Shown here: in pieces, positions 26,701-35,236 of the stretch
How positions within the stretch are numbered: the stretch's first letter is position 1
Layout: every line of letters starts with the position of its first letter
DNA from: Candidatus Amulumruptor caecigallinarius
GTDB lineage: Bacteria > Bacteroidota > Bacteroidia > Bacteroidales > Muribaculaceae
DNA length: 64,000 nucleotides
NCBI GenBank assembly: GCA_944321825.1
Contig: CALUMU010000005.1
Coordinates: forward strand, 1-64,000
Direction of reading: 5' to 3'
Made by a program: the position numbers and the translations under genes
Notes under the pieces: generated by a model
Database searches by the model: none
Told to the model about the DNA's origin: nothing
What the model saw: the letters and a program-made list of their open reading frames with translations, nothing else

Positions 26701-27651
26701 ATGAAAGCCCCGGTAATCGCTATAGTCATACCCTGTTACAACGAGCAGGAAGCCCTCCCCATAACAGCGTCCACGCTTCTCAAGCTGCTTGATAGTATGC
26801 AGTCCGAAGGTCTGATCGACCCGGCAAGTTATGTGATGTGCAGCAATGACGGCAGCCGTGACAGCACATGGCAGGTGATTACAGAGCTACATGCCGCCGA
26901 CCAACGCATCAAGGGCATATCCCTTGCCCACAACCGTGGACACCAGTATGCTCTGCTGGCCGGATTGATGGAGGTCAAAGACCACTGCGATGCAGCCGTT
27001 TCAATCGACGCAGACCTCCAGGATGACCCGGCTGCGATAAGGGAGATGGTCAAAGCATATCTTGACGGCAAAGAAATCGTCTACGGTGTGCGCAGCAACC
27101 GCGACACTGATACTTGGTTCAAACGCAACACAGCCCATGCATTCTATTCATTCCAGAAATCCATGGGATTGGACACCGTATATGACCACGCCGATTACCG
27201 CCTGATGTCAGCCCGCGCACTCAATCTGCTGAGTGCTTACGGCGAGAGCAACCTGTTTCTGCGAGGCATCATCCCTCAAATCGGCCTCGACACGGCCATA
27301 GTCACCTACAGCCGTGCGGCACGCGTGGCCGGAGAATCCAAATATCCGCTTAAAAAGATGCTGAGTTTCTCTATCGACGGCATCACGAGCTTCTCAGCCC
27401 GGCCTATGAGATGGATTTTTACGGTCGGATTGGTGCTGCTGATTATCGACCTGATAGTAGGCGGATATGTGATGTATTCACATTTTTTCCGCGAAACGAT
27501 TTCCGGCTGGGCATCAATCATGCTGTCGGTATGGTTTCTCGGCAGCTTGATTCTCATAGCCATAGGCATTGTGGGAGAGTATATCGGCAAAATATTTACA
27601 GAGGTCAAAGGTCGCCCACGGTATGCCCTGCGTGACAAACTGATCGATTAG
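26701..27651 (+). CDS. GT2 glycosyltransferase, DPM1/GtrB-like
   Basis: 316 aa. GT-A domain with IVIPCYNEQEALP, the NDGSRDST nucleotide loop and SIDADLQDDP as the metal-binding DxD-type site, then two C-terminal TM helices (WIFTVGLVLLIIDLIVGGYVM and ASIMLSVWFLGSLILIAIGIV). Enzymes of this layout move a sugar from a nucleotide donor to undecaprenyl phosphate at the inner membrane. Acceptor and sugar cannot be read from sequence. It lies 33 nt after proS and 12 nt before the first HU-like gene, probably in one transcript. Confidence 0.92.
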   Translation: MKAPVIAIVIPCYNEQEALPITASTLLKLLDSMQSEGLIDPASYVMCSNDGSRDSTWQVITELHAADQRIKGISLAHNRGHQYALLAGLMEVKDHCDAAVSIDADLQDDPAAIREMVKAYLDGKEIVYGVRSNRDTDTWFKRNTAHAFYSFQKSMGLDTVYDHADYRLMSARALNLLSAYGESNLFLRGIIPQIGLDTAIVTYSRAARVAGESKYPLKKMLSFSIDGITSFSARPMRWIFTVGLVLLIIDLIVGGYVMYSHFFRETISGWASIMLSVWFLGSLILIAIGIVGEYIGKIFTEVKGRPRYALRDKLID

Positions 27652-27663
27652 CTCCACTCACGT

Positions 27664-27927
27664 ATGGACCAGCAATTTCTCGACAACAACCTGACCCCAC
27701 AAAAGGCTTCCAAGATACTTGACACTATGCGTGGATGCCTCGTGCAGTGCGCCTTGCAAGGCGACTCAGTCGCTCTGCCAGGATTCGGCACTTTTGTCAC
27801 GGTCAAAGAGGACGAACGTATAGACCGCGACCTGTCAACCGGCCGCCAAGTACTGCTCCCGCCGCATCTATCGATGGAGTTCAAGGGCAGCTCCTCCCTG
27901 CTGAAGGCTATCAACAAACGCTTGTAA
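27664..27927 (+). CDS. HU-like DNA-binding protein
   Basis: 87 aa. The fold signature of HU/IHF is visible: helical N-terminus (LTPQKASKILDTMRGCLVQCALQGDSV), the turn LPGFGTFVTV, a two-stranded arm carrying R and the TG turn (RDLSTGRQVLLPP), and a final helix. The arm is shorter and less basic than in HU. It may bind DNA architecturally or pair with the longer HU-like protein encoded 23 nt downstream. Cytoplasmic. Confidence 0.8.
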   Translation: MDQQFLDNNLTPQKASKILDTMRGCLVQCALQGDSVALPGFGTFVTVKEDERIDRDLSTGRQVLLPPHLSMEFKGSSSLLKAINKRL

Positions 27928-27950
27928 AACCAGACTCATCACCACAGGCA

Positions 27951-29000
27951 ATGGACAAAACTCTGACGTTGCAGCAGTTTGCACAGATGGTGGCTACTTC
28001 AGCCGACATCCCCGCCGACGAGGCCATGTCATTCATCACCTCCCTTACCGAACATATCAAGGGGATGCTATGCGATGGAGAAAAAGCCTACCTGCCAGCC
28101 ATCGGTACCTTCGCCGCGATAGAGGACAAAGACGGCAATGCTACCGTGGTATTCGCTCCTGACGAAAGCTTCTCAGAGTCCGTCAATGAACCGTTTGCCA
28201 TGTTCGAGCCGGTGGAACTCAGCGACAATGCCGCTCTTGACATCGCCGCATCGGAGGTACAACCACCGCTCCGATCTTCGACAGACGGCGGCACCACCAC
28301 TCCCCTTTCCGACGACCGTCACGACGATTCTGCCGAAACCGACATATCTGCCATACCGTCCGATGCAGCAACCCCAAAAGAACCCCAGCAGACAGCCGCT
28401 GCAACAGCCACCACGGAACGGACGCCCACCGACACTCCCGAAATTACCGGGGCTGAGAACACTGCCCCTGTGTCCACAGCTGTGCCGATGCCTGCCTCCC
28501 TTGCCCCCACCGCACCGGCAGCCCCATCACGCCAATACCGGCTCGGTTGGCTATGTCTCGGCATAGCCATCGGGGCGATAATAGGCTATTTGGTGGCCGC
28601 GCTGGTATATACCAACCGCGAGATGGCAGACAGCGAGGAGTACGGCGATACTTATGAAGAAACTGCGGAATACACCGACTCCGTCATATCCGTAACCGAC
28701 GACATCGCTGCCGATAGTTACCACCCTGCGGTCTCAGCAACTGCGGATATCCTTTGCACCGATACTGTCACAGTCAGACGCTATATCACACATATGGCCA
28801 AGGACTATTACGGCGACCGCAATTTCTGGGTATATATCTATGAGGCCAACAAAGATGTGTTAGGGCATCCCGAACGAACCCTCCCAGGCACCGTAGTAAA
28901 CATTCCCACACCTTCATCCATCCCTGCCAACCCTTCAAATCCCGATGACATCAAACAAGCCAGACTGCTGGCAGCCGAAATCTACGCACGATTCCAGTGA
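27951..29000 (+). CDS. HU-like domain, TM helix and LysM-like domain fusion protein
   Basis: 349 aa from the ATG at 27951; the longer frame runs through the upstream gene out of frame. Residues 1-90 are HU-like (LTLQQFAQMVATSAD, AYLPAIGTFAAIEDKDG). Residues 91-193 are a Pro/Thr/Ala-rich linker. A TM helix covers about 199-221 (GWLCLGIAIGAIIGYLVAAL). Residues 274-320 look like LysM: YITHMAKDYYGDRNFWVYIY, then ANKD and LPGTVVNIPTP. The layout predicts a DNA-binding-like domain in the cytoplasm and a peptidoglycan-binding-like domain in the periplasm. Both domain assignments are by eye; DNA binding has not been shown. Related HU-SPOR architectures are known in Bacteroidetes. Confidence 0.78.
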   Translation: MDKTLTLQQFAQMVATSADIPADEAMSFITSLTEHIKGMLCDGEKAYLPAIGTFAAIEDKDGNATVVFAPDESFSESVNEPFAMFEPVELSDNAALDIAASEVQPPLRSSTDGGTTTPLSDDRHDDSAETDISAIPSDAATPKEPQQTAAATATTERTPTDTPEITGAENTAPVSTAVPMPASLAPTAPAAPSRQYRLGWLCLGIAIGAIIGYLVAALVYTNREMADSEEYGDTYEETAEYTDSVISVTDDIAADSYHPAVSATADILCTDTVTVRRYITHMAKDYYGDRNFWVYIYEANKDVLGHPERTLPGTVVNIPTPSSIPANPSNPDDIKQARLLAAEIYARFQ

Positions 29001-29135
29001 TGCGGCATCCGCTGTGCATAAACAGCGTCTCAAACGACTTCTATGTTTACTGAAAAAAGATTAAACATTTGGAGTACGCAACTTTAAATAACAAAATATA
29101 ACAATCTGCACATACAGGGAAATTGTTATAAAGTA

Positions 29136-29143
29136 TAATTTTG
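29136..29143 (+). promoter_or_regulatory. Bacteroidales -7 box (TAATTTTG) of the moxR-bat operon
   Basis: TAATTTTG fits TAnnTTTG and lies 140 nt before the moxR ATG, in an A/T-rich 283-bp gap. No -33 element at standard spacing. The long leader shows no recognised structure. Confidence 0.45.
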
Positions 29144-29283
29144 TGTCTGATATGGGATATTATATGCTCTTATCCCTGTCATCACACGCTATCTCTCTAT
29201 ACGGCATCGGCCACATCCGGCACAAGGATGCCCTCTACAGAAATCTAAAAATACAATCACAATAGGAAAAACCTCCATTAATT

Positions 29284-30279
29284 ATGACTGATCAGGTAGA
29301 CATCAGAAAATTAGGCGACCTCGTGGCCTCAAAGAGCAATTTCATGCATCTTGTCAACCAGGGTATGAACCAGACGATAGTCGGGCAAAAACACCTAATA
29401 GATTCGCTGCTCATAGCATTGCTTGCCGACGGACACGTATTGCTCGAAGGCGTCCCCGGTCTGGCCAAGACTCTCGCCATCAAGACCCTCGCGCAAGTCA
29501 TCGATGCTAAATACAGCCGCATACAGTTTACTCCTGACCTGCTTCCCGCCGATGTCATAGGCACGATGATTTATAGCGTCAAAAACGAGAAGTTTGAAAT
29601 CAAAAAGGGTCCTATTTTCGCAAACTTCGTGCTGGCTGACGAAATCAACCGCGCTCCGGCCAAGGTGCAGAGCGCGTTGCTTGAGGCCATGCAGGAGCGT
29701 CAAGTGACCCTCGGCGACCGCACATTCCGCCTTGACGATCCGTTTCTCGTCATGGCTACCCAGAACCCCATCGAACAAGAAGGCACCTATCCCCTGCCGG
29801 AGGCTCAGGTCGACCGCTTCTTGCTCAAAGTAATCATCAGCTATCCGTCCAAGGACGAGGAGAAAGTCATCATCCGCCAGAATATCAGTGCCGAAAAGAA
29901 AGAGATACGTCCACTGCTGCGCCCGGAGGAAATCATCGAAGTGCAGGAAGTGGTCAAACAGATATACCTCGACGAGAAAATCGAGCGGTATATCATCGAC
30001 ATCGTGTTTGCTACACGTAATCCTGAAGATGCCGGTCTGGAGGACCTCAAGAACATCATAGCTTTCGGAGCGTCGCCGCGTGCGTCAATCTCTCTCGCCC
30101 GCGCTGCGCGTGCTTACGCATTCCTGCGCGGACGCGGCTACGTCATCCCCGAGGACGTGAGGGCTGTCTGCCACGATGTGCTGCGCCACCGCATCGGACT
30201 CACCTACGAGGCTGAAGCCAACAACATCACCACCGACGAAATCATATCCAACATCCTCGACAAGGTAGAGGTACCCTGA
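29284..30279 (+). CDS. MoxR-family AAA+ ATPase
   Basis: 331 aa. Walker A GVPGLAKT, Walker B with ADEINRAPAKVQSALLEAMQ, sensor region MATQNPIEQEGTYPLPEAQ, and the C-terminal lid. MoxR ATPases act as chaperones that assemble or activate VWA-domain partners. It heads a run of eight genes (moxR, DUF58, DUF4381-like, batA-E) in one direction, the usual layout of the aerotolerance cluster. Cytoplasmic. Confidence 0.95.
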   Translation: MTDQVDIRKLGDLVASKSNFMHLVNQGMNQTIVGQKHLIDSLLIALLADGHVLLEGVPGLAKTLAIKTLAQVIDAKYSRIQFTPDLLPADVIGTMIYSVKNEKFEIKKGPIFANFVLADEINRAPAKVQSALLEAMQERQVTLGDRTFRLDDPFLVMATQNPIEQEGTYPLPEAQVDRFLLKVIISYPSKDEEKVIIRQNISAEKKEIRPLLRPEEIIEVQEVVKQIYLDEKIERYIIDIVFATRNPEDAGLEDLKNIIAFGASPRASISLARAARAYAFLRGRGYVIPEDVRAVCHDVLRHRIGLTYEAEANNITTDEIISNILDKVEVP

Positions 30280-30302
30280 CACGCCGCCACGGTATTCTTA
30301 AT

Positions 30303-31181
30303 ATGGAAGCCAACGAACTTCTTAAAAAAGTACGCAAGATCGAGATCAAGACTCGTGGCTTGTCTCAGAACATATTTGCAGGCGAATACCACAGCGCCTT
30401 CAAAGGCCGAGGCATGACCTTTGCGGAGGTGCGCGAATACCAGTACGGCGACGACATCCGCGACATAGACTGGAACGTCACCGCCCGCCACAACAAGCCC
30501 TATGTAAAGGTCTATGAGGAAGAGCGCGAGCTCACTGTCATGCTCCTTGTCGATGTGTCACGCAGCCGCCTGTTCGGAGCTGTAGGCGACGAAAAGCGGG
30601 AAGTAATCGCAGAAATCGCAGCTACTATCTCCTACAGTGCTATCACCAACAACGACAAGATAGGCGTACTGTTTTTCTCTGACCGCATCGAGAAATTCAT
30701 TCCTCCCAAAAAAGGTCGCCGCCACGTGCTTTTCATCATCCGCGAACTCCTCGACTTCCAGCCACAAGGCGTAGGCACTGACATATCAGCCGCTCTGCGA
30801 TACTTCACCGATGCGCTGAAAAAACGCACCACGACATTTCTGATAAGCGACTTCATAGACACGCACGACTATTCGCAGGCACTTTCCATAGCGTCAAACA
30901 GGCATGATGTCATAGGCATACAGGTTTATGACAAGCGTGACACTGCCCTGCCGCCCATAGGTCTGATACGTATGCGCGACCTTGAGACCGGTGCCGAACG
31001 CTGGGTGGACACATCAAGTTCTTCAGTCCGCAAAGCCTATGGCCGCTGGTGGTACGAACGGCAGCAACGCATGGATGCAGTGTTCAAACGCTCGCGCATC
31101 GACATGACGAGCATAGCCACCGACGAGGATTTCGTAAAGGCTCTGATGGGGCTGTTCAAGCGCAGAGGAGCCGGTCGGTGA
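30303..31181 (+). CDS. DUF58 domain protein (VWA-like partner of MoxR)
   Basis: 292 aa, soluble. The DUF58 signature GDDIRDIDWNVTARHNKPYV (about 49-68) is followed by a VWA-like domain with the metal-site motif DVSRS. Such proteins are standard neighbours and presumed clients of MoxR ATPases. The start follows moxR by 23 nt. Confidence 0.93.
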   Translation: MEANELLKKVRKIEIKTRGLSQNIFAGEYHSAFKGRGMTFAEVREYQYGDDIRDIDWNVTARHNKPYVKVYEEERELTVMLLVDVSRSRLFGAVGDEKREVIAEIAATISYSAITNNDKIGVLFFSDRIEKFIPPKKGRRHVLFIIRELLDFQPQGVGTDISAALRYFTDALKKRTTTFLISDFIDTHDYSQALSIASNRHDVIGIQVYDKRDTALPPIGLIRMRDLETGAERWVDTSSSSVRKAYGRWWYERQQRMDAVFKRSRIDMTSIATDEDFVKALMGLFKRRGAGR

Positions 31182-31271
31182 AAAACCCATACGCCGCATC
31201 AAAGCATTGCAGTACGACTATTTCTTATGCCTAAACGCCCACTACGTCAGATTAACAAGCATCTCAACCAT

Positions 31272-32306
31272 ATGTCGACAACAACCATCTGCCATATGCC
31301 CCCTTGCCGCCGTCTCTTGTCAGCCATAAGTCTGGCACTCCTGTTCATAGCTGCCCCCTGTATGCGCGGACAAAGCGTCAGGATTGAGTCGAAGCTGGAT
31401 TCGGCTACATTGATGATGGGACGGGTCACATCGCTCAATGTGATCGTGGTCAAACCTACCGCCGAACGTGGTCGCATCGTCATCCCGGCAGACTCTATGG
31501 CCGTCAACGTGGAGATTGTCGGCGAAGCATCGTCCGACACCTCCAACCTCGGCAACGGTATCGAAGAAATCAAGCGGCGCATCATACTGCAGTCGTTTGA
31601 TTCGGGTGTATATACGCTGAAACCGATATTGTATGTAGGTCCACTCGGTGACACCATCGCATCCGACCGGCCGGTGTTGAAGGTGATTCCTGCCAACGTC
31701 GATTCGCTGACCACCATACACGACTATGCCGATGCGCAGGACGGAGAGCGCCATTTCTTCGACTTCCTGCCCGACTTCATGTCGACATGGTGGTTTTGGC
31801 TGATAGTAGCCGTAGTGCTTATAGCCGCCGGCATCATACTCTATTTCCACTATGCCAAAAAAGGCAAAATCAGCATCAAGCTGCGCAAGCCCGAAGAACC
31901 GCCCTATGACCGCGCCGTCCGCGCCCTCAACACTCTGCGTGCACAGCACCTGTGCGAGCAGGGACGGGAAAAAGAATTTTACACACGTCTCACCGACATA
32001 CTCCGTGTGTATCTTGACAAACGCTTCGGTATCAACGCCATGGAGATGACAACGACACAGATTCTCCATGCCCTTGAACGCAACGAAGCCACACGTATGC
32101 CACGGCGACATATGAGCCAGATCCTTGAGATAGCCGACTTTGTCAAATTCGCCGCCCAGCGTCCGCTGCCTGACGACAATGTACAGGCATTTAACAATGC
32201 AATGCAATTCGTCGAAGACACCAAGCCCGTGGAGCCGGCCGACGACGCAAGCGGTGACAGCGATTCACAGGCCGCAGCCCCACAAACCACCAACCCTAAA
32301 AACTAA
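31272..32306 (+). CDS. DUF4381-like single-pass protein of the bat cluster
   Basis: 344 aa from the chosen ATG at 31272. ATGs at 31227 and 31296 are alternatives; all precede the signal peptide (RRLLSAISLALLFIAAPCMRGQ). A periplasmic beta-domain (about 36-165) is followed by a TM helix (WWFWLIVAVVLIAAGIILYF) and a cytoplasmic helical domain with EFYTRLTDILRVYLDKRFG, typical of the protein encoded between DUF58 and BatA in Bacteroidetes. It probably forms part of a membrane complex with BatA and BatB. The C-terminal tail is Asp/Ala/Pro-rich. Confidence 0.82.
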   Translation: MSTTTICHMPPCRRLLSAISLALLFIAAPCMRGQSVRIESKLDSATLMMGRVTSLNVIVVKPTAERGRIVIPADSMAVNVEIVGEASSDTSNLGNGIEEIKRRIILQSFDSGVYTLKPILYVGPLGDTIASDRPVLKVIPANVDSLTTIHDYADAQDGERHFFDFLPDFMSTWWFWLIVAVVLIAAGIILYFHYAKKGKISIKLRKPEEPPYDRAVRALNTLRAQHLCEQGREKEFYTRLTDILRVYLDKRFGINAMEMTTTQILHALERNEATRMPRRHMSQILEIADFVKFAAQRPLPDDNVQAFNNAMQFVEDTKPVEPADDASGDSDSQAAAPQTTNPKN

Positions 32307-32321
32307 CCTCCACTACCCGAT

Positions 32322-33308
32322 ATGCAGTTTGCTAATCCGCATTATCTCTGGCTGTTCCTGCTGTTTATCCCTATCATATTATGGTATATCAGGACGCTTC
32401 CACGCAACAACGCTTCGCTTGGAGTATCCACACTGCAGCCTCTTGCCAAGCTGCCAAGGTCATGGAAAGTGTACCTGCTGCACTTCTGTTTCCTGCTGAA
32501 GCTTCTGGCCATTGCATGTCTTATAATAGTAATCTGCCGCCCACAGAAACGTGACAGCTGGAGCGCATCGAGCATCTACGGCTCCGACCTTGTCATCGCC
32601 ATGGACATCTCCGGCAGTATGCTTGCCCGCGACTTCAAACCCGACCGCTTCGAGGCGGCAAAAACCGTAGCCAAGAAATTCATTGCCGGACGCGAGAGCG
32701 ACAATATCGGAGTGGTAATCTTCGCCGGCGAAAGCTTTACGGCAGTGCCGATGACCAATGACCGCGCCGTGCTGTCAAACTATATCAACGACATCAATAT
32801 GGGCATGATAGCCGACGGCACTGCCATAGGCGACGGTCTGGCAACCTCCATCAACCGCATCCGCGAAGGCAAAGCCAAATCCAAAGCCATAATACTCCTC
32901 ACCGACGGAAGCAACAACACCGGCGTAGTAGCTCCGCTTACAGCCGCCGAAATAGCAAAGAAATACGGCATCAAAGTCTACACCATAGGCATCGGCACGA
33001 ACGGCAACGCCCTCTTCCCCCAGCAAAACGCTTTCGGACGCATCGAGTATGTGCCCATGCCGGTGGTCATCGACGAAGTGACACTCCGCAAGATAGCGTC
33101 GACCACAGGGGGCAAATATTTCCGCGCCACCGACAACAAGGCCCTATCGGAGATATTCGCCCAGATCGACTCCATGGAGAAAACCAAACTTGACGTGCAT
33201 AACTACACCGCCACCGAGGATGACTACATGATATGGATGGCTCTTGCTATAGGGTTGTTCACATTGTCAATCCTGCTGCGCCACTCGCTGCTACGTACCA
33301 TCCCTTGA
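32322..33308 (+). CDS. batA: BatA, VWA-domain membrane protein
   Basis: 328 aa. Two N-terminal TM helices (HYLWLFLLFIPIILWYI; LLHFCFLLKLLAIACLIIVI), a VWA domain with MIDAS motif DISGSM (about 91-96), FAGESFTAVPMT and LTDGSNNTG, and a C-terminal TM helix. Belongs to the Bacteroides aerotolerance (Bat) proteins, first linked to oxygen tolerance in B. fragilis and to virulence in related species; the mechanism is unsettled. It lies 15 nt after the DUF4381-like gene. Confidence 0.94.
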   Translation: MQFANPHYLWLFLLFIPIILWYIRTLPRNNASLGVSTLQPLAKLPRSWKVYLLHFCFLLKLLAIACLIIVICRPQKRDSWSASSIYGSDLVIAMDISGSMLARDFKPDRFEAAKTVAKKFIAGRESDNIGVVIFAGESFTAVPMTNDRAVLSNYINDINMGMIADGTAIGDGLATSINRIREGKAKSKAIILLTDGSNNTGVVAPLTAAEIAKKYGIKVYTIGIGTNGNALFPQQNAFGRIEYVPMPVVIDEVTLRKIASTTGGKYFRATDNKALSEIFAQIDSMEKTKLDVHNYTATEDDYMIWMALAIGLFTLSILLRHSLLRTIP

Positions 33309-33328
33309 TAATTAATCCACACTATCAT

Positions 33329-34381
33329 ATGATTAGTTTTGTCTATCCCGGTCTGCTTTATCTCTTGCTGCTCATCCCGGCCATTGTCGGACTATGGTTC
33401 TGGGCCAGATGGTCAGGCAAGCGCAAACTCCGCCGATTCGGACATATCGCCATCCTCAGCCACCTGATGCCTGACGCATCGAAATACATGGGGGGCATAA
33501 AACTTTCGGTAGAAATGGCTGCACTTGCCCTTATGATTGTTGCCTTGGCCCGTCCCGTAGCCAACAATGCCAGTGCCGAGGGAAGCAATGAGACCGTCAC
33601 TTCGCGAGGCATCGAACTGATGGTGTGCCTTGACGTATCAAACTCAATGCTCGCATCGACGACCAACAACCCATCGGGACAAAGCCGCCTCAACAAAGCC
33701 AAAAACATACTTGAGAAAATCATCGACAAAATGAGCAACGACAAAATCGGCCTGATAGTGTTTGCCGGAGATGCCTACACTCAGCTACCCATCACGTCGG
33801 ACTATATCTCAGCCAAGATGTTTCTCTCAAGCATCAATACCGGGATAGTCCCCACCCAGGGGACAGCCATCGGAGCCGCCATAGACATGGCTGCTTCGTC
33901 ATTCACCCCCGATTCCGACATGCCCAAAGCCATTGTCGTCATCACCGATGCCGAGAACTTCGAAGATGATGCCGTGGGTGCAGCCAAATCGGCCGAAAAA
34001 TCAGGCATACGTGTCGACGTAGTAGGTGTAGGCACACCCCAAGGAGCACCGATACCCCTCAACAGGCAGCATACCGAATTTATGCGTGACGACAGCGGAC
34101 AGGAAGTAATCACAGTCCTCAACGAGGCCATGGGAGAGGAAATCGCCAAAGCCGGTGGCGGCATATACCTCAACGCCAACAGCCCCTCGGTGGTATCCGA
34201 CCTCGACGACAACCTCAACAATCTCGGCGATGCCGAGTTTACACGCCGCCACCACAGCCCGGCTGCAGAGCAGTTCAACATCCTTGCATGGCTTGCCCTC
34301 GTATTGGTGGTTGTCAACATCTTCATCCTCAACCGCAAGATAAAGTGGCTGACACGCTACAATTTCTTCTCCAAACATTGA
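33329..34381 (+). CDS. batB: BatB, VWA-domain membrane protein
   Basis: 350 aa from the ATG at 33329; a longer frame begins inside batA and is not used. N-terminal TM helices (YPGLLYLLLLIPAIVGLWFW and a second near 55-75), MIDAS motif DVSNSM, FAGDAYTQLP and ITDAENFEDDA, and a C-terminal TM (NILAWLALVLVVVNIFIL). It is a paralog of BatA with the same layout. Starts 20 nt after batA. Confidence 0.94.
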   Translation: MISFVYPGLLYLLLLIPAIVGLWFWARWSGKRKLRRFGHIAILSHLMPDASKYMGGIKLSVEMAALALMIVALARPVANNASAEGSNETVTSRGIELMVCLDVSNSMLASTTNNPSGQSRLNKAKNILEKIIDKMSNDKIGLIVFAGDAYTQLPITSDYISAKMFLSSINTGIVPTQGTAIGAAIDMAASSFTPDSDMPKAIVVITDAENFEDDAVGAAKSAEKSGIRVDVVGVGTPQGAPIPLNRQHTEFMRDDSGQEVITVLNEAMGEEIAKAGGGIYLNANSPSVVSDLDDNLNNLGDAEFTRRHHSPAAEQFNILAWLALVLVVVNIFILNRKIKWLTRYNFFSKH

Positions 34382-34391
34382 ATCTCCACAC

Positions 34392-35216
34392 ATGAAGAGC
34401 CGTATATTATCCCTTATTCTTCTTGTCGCTTGCATTTCCGGGGCTATGGCCACAGATGCACACGCTGCTGCCGACAAGACCTCCGACGGATACGAGTCCA
34501 ACAAGCAGGAACGCAACTTCATCGCTGCCGGCAACAAACTCTACCGCGACAAGCGGTATGCTGAAGCCGAAGTCCAGTACCGCAAAGCTATCGAAGCCAA
34601 TCAGGCATCCGAAACGGCTGTGTTCAACCTCGCGGCCTCCCTGATACGGCAGGGAGGCACGAATACTCCCGACGCTCCCAACAAGACCATCCAAGAGGCA
34701 CAACAGCTGCTGTCATCGTTGAGCACATCGGCCCGCGACACCCATCTGGCCGAATTGGCAGCATACAATCTCGGCAATCTCGCTTACAATGCCGAGCAGT
34801 ACCAGCCTGCCATTGAACATTATAAAAACGCCTTGCGCCGCAATCCTGACAACGACAAGGCTCGCCAGAATCTCCGCCTGGCCCAGAAGAAGCTCCAAGA
34901 GCAGCAAAACCAGGACCAAAACCAAGATAAGGATAAAGACAAGGATAACGAACAGCAGCAAGACAAACAAGACCAGCAACAAGACAAAGATAAAAACGAA
35001 AATAAAGACGAAAACCAGGACAACCAGAACCAGCAGCAACCACAGCAACAGCAAGACCAGCAGCAAAACAAGCAGCAGGGCGGCATCAGCGACCAAAACG
35101 CCGAGCAGATACTGAAGGCGATGGAAAACGAAGAGAAAGCCACCCGCGCACGCATCAATGCAGAGAAGGCCAAAGAGACAAAAGCCAACCGCCGGCAGAT
35201 AGCCAAACCCTGGTAA
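34392..35216 (+). CDS. batC: BatC, TPR protein with Gln/Asp/Lys-rich tail
   Basis: 274 aa. Signal peptide (LSLILLVACISGAMATDAHA), then TPR repeats (NKLYRDKRYAEAEVQYRKAI at about 48-67; YNLGNLAYNAEQYQPAIEHY at about 118-137). Residues about 165-230 are almost only Q, D, N, K and E. Such a tail is normal for BatC, where it may mediate loose protein contacts. Secreted to the periplasm. Confidence 0.92.
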   Translation: MKSRILSLILLVACISGAMATDAHAAADKTSDGYESNKQERNFIAAGNKLYRDKRYAEAEVQYRKAIEANQASETAVFNLAASLIRQGGTNTPDAPNKTIQEAQQLLSSLSTSARDTHLAELAAYNLGNLAYNAEQYQPAIEHYKNALRRNPDNDKARQNLRLAQKKLQEQQNQDQNQDKDKDKDNEQQQDKQDQQQDKDKNENKDENQDNQNQQQPQQQQDQQQNKQQGGISDQNAEQILKAMENEEKATRARINAEKAKETKANRRQIAKPW

Positions 35217-35236
35217 GCCCTGACACCACACCGGAT

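Noticed and set aside
34920..35085. CAG/AAC-rich low-complexity stretch as a tandem repeat
   Set aside because: It encodes the ordinary Gln/Asp/Lys-rich tail of BatC with no regular period.
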